Assembly: GCF_040438645.1 (NCBI RefSeq)
Contig: NZ_CP159253.1
Coordinates: forward strand, 3,162,001-3,226,000
DNA: 64,000 nucleotides
Source of the DNA: Mesorhizobium sp. WSM2240
Lineage (GTDB): Bacteria > Pseudomonadota > Alphaproteobacteria > Rhizobiales > Rhizobiaceae
Reading direction: 5' to 3'
This document shows positions 33,231 to 39,858 of the stretch, in pieces. Position 1 is the first letter of the stretch. Every line of letters starts with the position of its first letter. The position numbers were made by a program, and so were the translations under genes. Below the pieces are notes generated by a model, which saw only the letters and a list, made by a program, of their open reading frames with translations, ran no database searches and had not been told where the DNA came from.

Positions 33231-34415
33231 ATGAGTCCCAACGACGTCGTCATTACCGGCATCGGCCTCGTTTCGTCGCTGGGCGAAGGCGCCGACGCGC
33301 ACTGGCAAAAGCTGACGGGACAGCCCGAACCGGTCATCGATGCCGAGCGCTATCCGCCCTACGTCATCCATCCCTTGCCTGAGATCGATTGGGGCTTGCA
33401 GATCGCCAAGCGCGGCGACCAGCGCCAGATGGAGACCTGGCAGCGTCTCGGCACCTACACCGCCGGGCTGGCGCTCGACGATGCCGGCATCAAGGGCGAC
33501 GAAGCCCTCTGCGCGACCATGGACATGGTGGTTGCAGCCGGCGGCGGCGAGCGCGACGAGGCGGTGGATTCAGGCATTCTCGCGGCATCCGAAAGCCGCA
33601 CCGACCGCGACGTGCTGCTCAACGAGAAGCTGACGACGGAGCTTCGCCCTACCCTCTTCCTGGCGCAACTGTCCAACCTGCTCGCCGGCAACATCTCGAT
33701 CGTGCACAAGGTCACCGGCTCCTCGCGCACCTTCATGGGCGAGGAAGGCGCCGGCGTTTCGGCCGTGGAGACCGCCGCAGCGCGCATCCGCTCGGGCCAG
33801 GCTACGCATGTCCTGGTCGGCGGAGCTTTCCAGACCGAGCATCCCGACATGCTCCTGGGCTACGAACTCGGCGGCTATTTGCATCGTGGGCCGTGGAAGC
33901 CGGTCTGGCAGAGGCAGGGGGCGGAAGGCGGCGGCGTGATCACCGGATCGGGCGCGGCCTTTCTTGTGCTGGAATCGCGCGAGCACGCTGCAGCACGCGG
34001 CCGGCATATTTATGCGCAACTGGAGGCGGTCGTCTCGGGCCGCTCGCGGCGCGGCAATGAGGATCTCGAACAATCGGTAGCCAGCCTGCTCGGCAAGGCT
34101 GCTACAGCCAACGGCCCGTTGCTGACAATCTCTGGCGCATCCGGCGCGCATGCCGCGACCAAGGCCGAAAAATCGGCGCTGGACAAAAATCCCTCGATCG
34201 CATCGCGCGGCTTCGGAACGCTGACCGGCCATATGAAGGAAGCGCAGTTTCCCTTCGCCGTTGCACTGGCGGCGCTCGCTGTCGACAGGAAAGCCGGCTA
34301 TCCGCCCTTCGACGAAGCTTCTGAAAAGCCGTTCGAGGGAATTCCGCAATCGGTGCTGGCGACCGCGGTCGGCTACCACTATTTCGAAGGCACGGCGCTC
34401 ATCGCGGCCGACTAA
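33231..34415 (+). CDS. ketosynthase-like protein lacking the catalytic cysteine (VLCFA cluster)
   Basis: Beta-ketoacyl-ACP synthase fold protein of 394 residues, the first of two ketosynthase genes in the lipid A acyl cluster (fabF2XL position). It keeps the overall fold (VVITGIGLVSSLGEG at the start, ATHVLVGGAFQTEHPD, FGTLTGHMKEAQFPFAVALA near the end). It has only one cysteine in the whole protein (C94), far from the active site. Where FabF has TACxSG it reads VTGSSRTFMGEEGAG, and the NAHGTSTP block is replaced by SGASGAHAATKAE. It is therefore probably a non-condensing partner, like a chain-length factor, for the intact ketosynthase 17 bp downstream. Confidence 0.85.
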   Translation: MSPNDVVITGIGLVSSLGEGADAHWQKLTGQPEPVIDAERYPPYVIHPLPEIDWGLQIAKRGDQRQMETWQRLGTYTAGLALDDAGIKGDEALCATMDMVVAAGGGERDEAVDSGILAASESRTDRDVLLNEKLTTELRPTLFLAQLSNLLAGNISIVHKVTGSSRTFMGEEGAGVSAVETAAARIRSGQATHVLVGGAFQTEHPDMLLGYELGGYLHRGPWKPVWQRQGAEGGGVITGSGAAFLVLESREHAAARGRHIYAQLEAVVSGRSRRGNEDLEQSVASLLGKAATANGPLLTISGASGAHAATKAEKSALDKNPSIASRGFGTLTGHMKEAQFPFAVALAALAVDRKAGYPPFDEASEKPFEGIPQSVLATAVGYHYFEGTALIAAD

Positions 34416-34432
34416 ATTGCCGGAGAACTAAT

Positions 34433-35704
34433 ATGACTAGTTATACGGACCATCTCGGCAGGCCGGTCGTGGCCGTCACCGGCATCGGCGTGGTGACCTC
34501 GCTTGGTGTCGGCAAGGCCGACAACTGGGCCGCACTGACATCGGGCAAATCGGGCATCCACCCGATCGTGCGCTTTCCCGTCGATCACCTGAACACACGC
34601 ATTGCCGGTACGGTGGATTTCCTGGCCTCCAGCCAAAAGGGCGCCAGCGCACTAACCTACGAGCTCGCGGAAACGGCCGCGCAGGAGGCGGTTGCCGAGG
34701 CGGGTGTCGATGCCGGAGATTTCGGCGGTCCGCTCTTCCTTGCATCGCCGCCGATGGAACTAGACTGGAGCGAGCGATTTTCGCTTTACAATACCGGCAG
34801 GGAAGGCAGCGCCGCGGACCGGCTTTTGGCCGTTGCGCGCAGCTTGAATTCGCTCAACGTCTTTGAAACCTCGCAATTCGGCTCGATTGCCGACCGCCTG
34901 GCCGACCGTTTCGGCACGCGCGGACTGCCGATCACGCTTTCGACCGCCTGCGCCTCGGGCGCCACGGCGATCCAGCTCGGCGTCGAGGCGATCAGGCGCG
35001 GCGAATGCGAGCGCGCTCTGTCGATCGGCGCCGACGGTTCGGCGACCGCCGAGGCGCTGATCCGCTTCTCGCTGCTCTCCGCCCTTTCGACCCATAACGA
35101 CATCCCCGAAAAGGCTTCGAAGCCTTTCTCCAAGGACCGTGACGGCTTCGTGCTTGCTGAAGGCTCGGCGGCGTTGGTGCTGGAATCGCTGGAAAGCGCG
35201 CTTGCGCGCGGTGCGAAGGTGCTCGGCATAGTGCGCGGCTGCGGCGAAAAGGCCGACGACTTCCACCGCACGCGCTCCAAACCGGACGGATCGCCGGCCA
35301 TCGCTGCCGTCAAAGCCGCGCTGGATGACGCGGGGCTGGGCGTCGACGGCATCGCCTATGTCAACGCCCACGGCACCTCGACACCCGAAAACGACAAGAT
35401 GGAGCACATGTCGCTCTCGACCGTGTTCGGCGAGCGGATGCGTTCGATGCCGATATCGTCGAACAAGTCGATGATCGGCCACACGCTTTCGGCAGCAGGC
35501 GCGATCGAAGCCGCCTTTTCGCTGATGACCATGTCCGAAAGCGTCATTCCGCCGACGATCAACTATGACAATCCCGATCCGGCGATCGAGCTCGACGTCG
35601 TGCCGAACGCCAAGCGCAGCGCCGAAGTCGCAACCGTATTGTCCAATTCCTTCGGCTTCGGCGGACAGAACACCTGCCTTGTCATGGCTCGTGAACCCGT
35701 CTAG
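34433..35704 (+). CDS. beta-ketoacyl-ACP synthase II for very-long-chain fatty acids
   Basis: Active ketosynthase of the AcpXL pathway (fabF1XL position), 423 residues. The catalytic triad is complete: C173 in STACASGATA, H313 in NAHGTSTPEN and H350 in SMIGHTLSAAGA. The remaining FabF signature SNSFGFGGQNTCLVM closes the protein. It probably elongates an acyl chain on AcpXL up to C26-C28, together with the cysteine-less ketosynthase encoded just upstream. The start MTSYTDHLGRP follows GGAGAACTAAT. A 97-bp palindromic repeat separates it from the next gene. Confidence 0.9.
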   Translation: MTSYTDHLGRPVVAVTGIGVVTSLGVGKADNWAALTSGKSGIHPIVRFPVDHLNTRIAGTVDFLASSQKGASALTYELAETAAQEAVAEAGVDAGDFGGPLFLASPPMELDWSERFSLYNTGREGSAADRLLAVARSLNSLNVFETSQFGSIADRLADRFGTRGLPITLSTACASGATAIQLGVEAIRRGECERALSIGADGSATAEALIRFSLLSALSTHNDIPEKASKPFSKDRDGFVLAEGSAALVLESLESALARGAKVLGIVRGCGEKADDFHRTRSKPDGSPAIAAVKAALDDAGLGVDGIAYVNAHGTSTPENDKMEHMSLSTVFGERMRSMPISSNKSMIGHTLSAAGAIEAAFSLMTMSESVIPPTINYDNPDPAIELDVVPNAKRSAEVATVLSNSFGFGGQNTCLVMAREPV

Positions 35705-35730
35705 TAGCGGCCACCGACCCTTTTAGCATT

Positions 35731-35827
35731 GTGCGTCCTTCGAGGCTCGCTTCGCTCGCACCTCAGGATGAGGACCGCAGGGCGCAAGCCTCTATTATCC
35801 TAGTCGAGCGAGCCTCGAAGGACGCAC
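35731..35827. repeat. 97-bp palindromic intergenic repeat
   Basis: Perfect 21-bp inverted repeat: GTGCGTCCTTCGAGGCTCGCT at 35731-35751 and its reverse complement at 35807-35827. The segment between includes ACCTCAGGATGAGG and a short GCTCGCTTCGCTCGC palindrome. Elements with this GGACGCACC...CCTCAGGATGAGG make-up occur in many copies between genes in rhizobial genomes. It interrupts the acyl cluster without breaking a gene and may act as an mRNA stem-loop. Confidence 0.85.
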
Positions 35828-35854
35828 CATTCTAGTTCCTAATCACAGGCACCT

Positions 35855-36883
35855 ATGCGCGCATTGCAACTCATCGAAGACCGAAAGCTCGAAACGGTCG
35901 AGATCGCGCCGCCGCCGGCTCCTGCGCTCGGCGAAGTAACGCTACGTATCAAGGCGGTCGCGCTGAACCACATCGACGTCTGGGGCTGGCGCGGCATGGC
36001 CTTTGCCAAGCGCAAGCTGCCGCTGGTCGTCGGCGCCGAGGCTTCCGGCGAGGTGGAGGCTGTGGGGCCGGGCGTCGCCGGGCTTCTGCCGGGGCAACTC
36101 GTTTCCATCTACGGAGCACGCACCTGTGGCCTTTGCCGCGCTTGCCGCGAAGGCCGCGACAATCTTTGCGACCATGTTTCAGGCGTGCACGGCTTCCACC
36201 TCGACGGCTTCGCGCAGGAGAAGATCAACCTGCCGGCGCGGCTTCTGGTCCCCGCCCCTCCCGGCGTTACCGACATCGGCGCAGCCGTTGCGCCCGTGAC
36301 GTTCGGCACCGTCGAGCACATGCTGTTCGACAATGCCAGGCTCGAGCCCGGTGAGACGATCCTCGTCCAGGCCGGCGGCTCCGGCATCGGCACCGCTGCG
36401 ATCCAACTCGCCAAGAAGATGGGCTGTACCGTCATTACTACGGTTGGTTCCAACGACAAGATCGACAAGGCCAAAGCGCTCGGGGCAGACCATGTCATCA
36501 ACTATCGCGAGGACCGGTTCGAGGGCGTCGTGCGCAAGCTGACCAAGAAGAAGGGCGTCGACGTGGTGTTCGAGCATGTCGGCGCCGACACCTGGGCGGG
36601 CTCCATGCTGTCGATGAAGCGCGGCGGACGCCTCGTGACTTGCGGCTCGACCTCCGGCGTCTCGACGCAGATGAACCTGATGCAGCTCTTCCAGCAGCAA
36701 CTGAAGATCCTCGGCTCCTTCGGCTGCCGCATGGAGAATATGGCCGACGCCATGCAGAAGATGGCGGCCGGCATCGTTGCTCCTGTTATCGACACCGAGG
36801 TCGACTTCGGCTCGATCGACGCGGCGCTGATGCGCATGGAAGGCCGCGACGTGTTCGGCAAGATCATTCTCCGCGTGAGTTAA
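35855..36883 (+). CDS. zinc-binding alcohol dehydrogenase family protein of the VLCFA cluster
   Basis: Medium-chain dehydrogenase/reductase of 342 residues, the adhXL position of the lipid A acyl cluster. It probably serves as an enoyl- or ketoacyl-reductase-like enzyme on AcpXL intermediates. The structural zinc site is visible as C91, C94, C97 and C105 (CGLCRACREGRDNLC). The catalytic-zinc cysteine is absent at the usual place, where NHIDVWGW is seen as in quinone oxidoreductases. The Rossmann motif is AGGSGIGTAAIQLAKKMG near residue 172. It lies 7 bp before lpxXL. Confidence 0.85.
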   Translation: MRALQLIEDRKLETVEIAPPPAPALGEVTLRIKAVALNHIDVWGWRGMAFAKRKLPLVVGAEASGEVEAVGPGVAGLLPGQLVSIYGARTCGLCRACREGRDNLCDHVSGVHGFHLDGFAQEKINLPARLLVPAPPGVTDIGAAVAPVTFGTVEHMLFDNARLEPGETILVQAGGSGIGTAAIQLAKKMGCTVITTVGSNDKIDKAKALGADHVINYREDRFEGVVRKLTKKKGVDVVFEHVGADTWAGSMLSMKRGGRLVTCGSTSGVSTQMNLMQLFQQQLKILGSFGCRMENMADAMQKMAAGIVAPVIDTEVDFGSIDAALMRMEGRDVFGKIILRVS

Positions 36884-36889
36884 GTCGCG

Positions 36890-37861
36890 GTGAAGGCCTT
36901 TATTTACCGCCTGACCCAGGCCTTGAAGCAGGCCAATTACTGGCTGACCGCGCAGATCGCGCTTTCGGTCCTGCGCGTGCTGCGGCTGCTCCCAACTGAC
37001 AGGGCGCTGGACTTCGCCGATCGCGCGGCGAGGCGCATCGGGCCATGGTTCGGACGTCATCGCGTCGCGCTCCATAATCTGCGCAAGGCCTATCCGGAAA
37101 AGAGCGAAGCCGAGATACAGGCCATCGCCTCTGACATGTGGGGCAATATGGCGCGCCTCGGGGCCGAGTACATTTTCCTCGACCAACTGTTCGATTACGA
37201 TCCCCAGGCAGAAACTCCCGGACGCGTGGAAGTCCGCGGCGAAAGGCTTTTCGAACGAATTGCAGCGGAAGCCAAGCCGACCATCATCTTCACCGGCCAT
37301 CTCGGCAATTTCGAACTTCTACCGATTGGCGGCGCCGCCTACGGCATGAAGGTCACGGCTTTGTTCCGCCCGCCCAACAATCCCTACATCGCCGACTACA
37401 TCCTTTCGACGCGGCGTTCGTCGATGGGCGAATTGCTCGCCTCGAGAACCGGCGCGGCCTTCACCTTGGCGCGGATACTGGAAGCGAACGGTACGATCGG
37501 CGTTCTGGTCGACCAGAAGTTCCGTTATGGGATCAGAACGCAGTTTTTCGGTCGGGAGTGCGAAACCAGCCCTCTTTTGCCGAAGCTTGCACGCCAGTAT
37601 GATTGCGATGTCTATCCGGCTCGCTGCGTGCGGTTGCCCGGCAACCGGTTTCGGCTCGAAATCGAGGAGAAGATCGACCTGCCGCGGGATGCCGAGGGCA
37701 GGGTCGATGTGACAGCTACGGCACAATTGCTCAATGATGTTGTCGAGCGGTGGGTCCGTGAGGACCCGGGCCAGTGGATGTGGTTCCACAAGCGCTGGGG
37801 CCTATCCAAGCGCGAGCGAAGGCGGCGCAAAAAACTTAAGACCAATTCCAGACGGCCCTGA
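36890..37861 (+). CDS. lpxXL: lipid A very-long-chain acyltransferase LpxXL
   Basis: Inner-membrane acyltransferase of the LpxL/HtrB family that moves the C28 hydroxy acyl chain from AcpXL to lipid A. It has 323 residues. The catalytic HX4D/E motif is seen as FTGHLGNFELLP near residue 137, with an N-terminal membrane-associated helix (QIALSVLRVLRLL). The final PGQWMWFHKRWG block is typical of the family. The start is GTG at 36890, 6 bp after the dehydrogenase stop. The basic tail (SKRERRRRKKLK) probably touches the membrane surface. Confidence 0.92.
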   Translation: MKAFIYRLTQALKQANYWLTAQIALSVLRVLRLLPTDRALDFADRAARRIGPWFGRHRVALHNLRKAYPEKSEAEIQAIASDMWGNMARLGAEYIFLDQLFDYDPQAETPGRVEVRGERLFERIAAEAKPTIIFTGHLGNFELLPIGGAAYGMKVTALFRPPNNPYIADYILSTRRSSMGELLASRTGAAFTLARILEANGTIGVLVDQKFRYGIRTQFFGRECETSPLLPKLARQYDCDVYPARCVRLPGNRFRLEIEEKIDLPRDAEGRVDVTATAQLLNDVVERWVREDPGQWMWFHKRWGLSKRERRRRKKLKTNSRRP

Positions 37862-37961
37862 CTATCGTTTTCTCAAACATTTGATTGGCTGCCGCAACAA
37901 AAACAGATTTCACTCGTTTACTTATCGTGATCATACATCGTGATTCACACGAGGCGAGTGC

Positions 37962-38150
37962 ATGACCGAAAACATGGAAATTAAGCCGAGGGGCGCCAGC
38001 GCGCCACTTTGGACACCTTGGGGCATCCAGCGTCGCTCCGAGCGCGACGCACAAAAGATTGCGATCCACAGGCTGATCAGGCAGGTCGAGGAAATTCACT
38101 CCGAGCGGCCGGCCGACGATACCGCTAAAGTCGAGCTGCAGAAACGCTGA
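37962..38150 (+). CDS. small basic/charged protein, unknown
   Basis: A 62-residue frame, not recognised. The ATG has GAGGCGAG seven bases upstream. The product has no membrane segment and contains WTPWGIQRRSERDAQKIAIH followed by a charged helix. It lies in the gap between lpxXL and the convergent soeC gene, ending 4 bp before soeC. It may be a real small gene, but nothing beyond the start signal supports it. Confidence 0.4.
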   Translation: MTENMEIKPRGASAPLWTPWGIQRRSERDAQKIAIHRLIRQVEEIHSERPADDTAKVELQKR

Positions 38151-38154
38151 ACGG

Positions 38155-39081
38155 TCAACCGCCGTAATAATTCATCACCGAGTGGCGCGCTTCGGCAAAA
38201 AACAACCAGCGCTCCACAAACACGCCCGCGGCATAGCAGCATCCGGCCAGCAATGCGATCAACGAAGCTGACAGGCCAGCGCCCGCCCCGGCCAGGAGCA
38301 GCACAAGGAGCAGCAGGACAGGCGCTGCCCCGCCGAGCAGGAAGGCGATCACCGACAGCTTGGCCGCGTGCTTGCGGGCGATCTTGAAGCCCATTTCACG
38401 GGTCAGGTAGTTTTCATTGACATGAGGCCGCTCAAGCAGCCTTACGCGACCGATCGGGCCAAGCCCGGTGGCCGTTTCCGGCGTGGAGATCGGCCGCAGC
38501 GTTCGCATGCGGTGCCGCCAGAACAGTTTTGCGGTCCATGCCGCCACTATGACCGGCACGGCGAGCGCCGGTACGAGCACCGCCGAACCCGCGCCGGCAA
38601 AGCCGAAGAAGCTCGTCAGTACAAGCCCGCCTGCTGCCGAAAACATGAGGTAACAAAGCGGCGTCAGCGGCGTGTGCCACGCCTGCACCGATCTGATCGA
38701 GGCGTAGATCATCGCCGTGCAATATACGGTCATCGCGCAGAACACTGCACCGATCAGGCCGGGCGCTGCCAGGTAGCGGCCTTCGAACAGCGACGCCCAT
38801 GCCGACCAGACCAGCGGCACGAAGGTGATCAGCGCCATCACGCCTTCCCGGGACAGCCAGCTCGAGCGCCACTGCGACAATGCCCGCCAAGCGCGCTGCG
38901 GATTGCCGAGATGCAGCGTCGACGACAAAAGCCCCGTGGCGATCAGCGCCAGCCCTAATAGATGCGCGACTTTCGTCGCCGTAGCGGCGGGATCGAGCAG
39001 GCCCAGCCCAAGCACTGCCGCCAAGCCGTAACCGAGGCCCGAAAAGGTGGTGAAGACGATGATAGAGAAAGCCGGGTGCAT
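38155..39081 (-). CDS. soeC: NrfD/DmsC-type membrane anchor subunit, probable SoeC
   Basis: Membrane subunit of a molybdenum oxidoreductase; it exchanges electrons with the quinone pool. It has 308 residues with eight or nine hydrophobic segments (HPAFSIIVFTTFSGLGYGL at the start, FLLGGAAPVLLLLVLLLAGA near the end). It is of the DmsC type, without heme motifs. It is the last gene of a three-gene operon, 3 bp after the ferredoxin subunit. By analogy with sulfite:quinone oxidoreductase SoeABC it passes electrons from cytoplasmic sulfite oxidation to quinone. DMSO reductase is the alternative reading. Confidence 0.8.
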   Translation of the reverse strand: MHPAFSIIVFTTFSGLGYGLAAVLGLGLLDPAATATKVAHLLGLALIATGLLSSTLHLGNPQRAWRALSQWRSSWLSREGVMALITFVPLVWSAWASLFEGRYLAAPGLIGAVFCAMTVYCTAMIYASIRSVQAWHTPLTPLCYLMFSAAGGLVLTSFFGFAGAGSAVLVPALAVPVIVAAWTAKLFWRHRMRTLRPISTPETATGLGPIGRVRLLERPHVNENYLTREMGFKIARKHAAKLSVIAFLLGGAAPVLLLLVLLLAGAGAGLSASLIALLAGCCYAAGVFVERWLFFAEARHSVMNYYGG

Positions 39082-39084
39082 GTA

Positions 39085-39858
39085 TCAGATGCGGTCCAGC
39101 ACGCCGTCGAGCCAGGCAAAGAAGCCTTTTGCTCCGTCGGTATTTTCCGCGAGCGGCAGCGAATGCGCGCTGTCAGCTAGCGGCTTGCGCGGGCGCGGCG
39201 GCAAATATTTGTTGACGGGCCGTGTCCCCTGCTCCGGCATCAGGTCCATGCCGCGTTCCGCGACCATGACCGACACGGCTGAAGTCGGGTCCGCCAAATC
39301 GCCATAATGCCGGGCATTGGCCGGGCAGGTCCGGACGCAGGACGGAATCCGGTCAACCTCCGCGATTGTCTCGTTGTAGATGCGGTCGATGCAGAGCGTG
39401 CATTTCTTCATCACACCGGCCGCCAGATCCATCTCGCGCGCCCCATATGGGCAAGCCCACGCGCAGAGTCCGCAACCGATGCACATATTCTCGTCGACCA
39501 GCACGATGCCGTCCTCTGCCCGCTTGTAGGATGCGCCAGTCGGGCAGACGGTGACGCACGGCGCGTCCTCGCAGTGCAGGCAGGATTTCGGGAAATGCAC
39601 GATCCGCGCTTCGCCGGCCTCGCCGACGACCTCGCCCCCTTCGGGTACCACTTCGAATGTATGCACGCGGTTCAGCCAGGCGCCGGAAACGCCCGCGCCG
39701 TAAGGATGCTGGTCCGACAGGGCTGAGCCATAACCGCCGGTGTTCCATTCCTTGCAGCTGACGACACAGGCATGGCAGCCGACGCAGACATCGAGATCTA
39801 TGACCAGTCCGAGCTTTTTTGGCGTTGGCTGAGCGGGAAGAAGCGTCACTTCGCCCAC
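39085..39858 (-). CDS. soeB: 4Fe-4S electron-transfer subunit, probable SoeB
   Basis: Ferredoxin-like subunit of 257 residues with sixteen cysteines in four groups, predicting four 4Fe-4S clusters. The groups are CVGCHACVVSC, CLHCEDAPCVTVC, CIGCGLCAWAC and CTLC paired with CVRTC. It links the molybdenum subunit to the membrane anchor. Its start overlaps the end of the soeA gene by 13 bp, showing tight translational coupling. It has no signal peptide, so it stays in the cytoplasm. Confidence 0.85.
   Translation of the reverse strand: MGEVTLLPAQPTPKKLGLVIDLDVCVGCHACVVSCKEWNTGGYGSALSDQHPYGAGVSGAWLNRVHTFEVVPEGGEVVGEAGEARIVHFPKSCLHCEDAPCVTVCPTGASYKRAEDGIVLVDENMCIGCGLCAWACPYGAREMDLAAGVMKKCTLCIDRIYNETIAEVDRIPSCVRTCPANARHYGDLADPTSAVSVMVAERGMDLMPEQGTRPVNKYLPPRPRKPLADSAHSLPLAENTDGAKGFFAWLDGVLDRI

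Noticed and set aside
35731..35827. Palindrome considered as an intrinsic terminator of the ketosynthase gene
   Set aside because: Arms are far apart with a 55-base middle and no T run; better described as a dispersed palindromic repeat.
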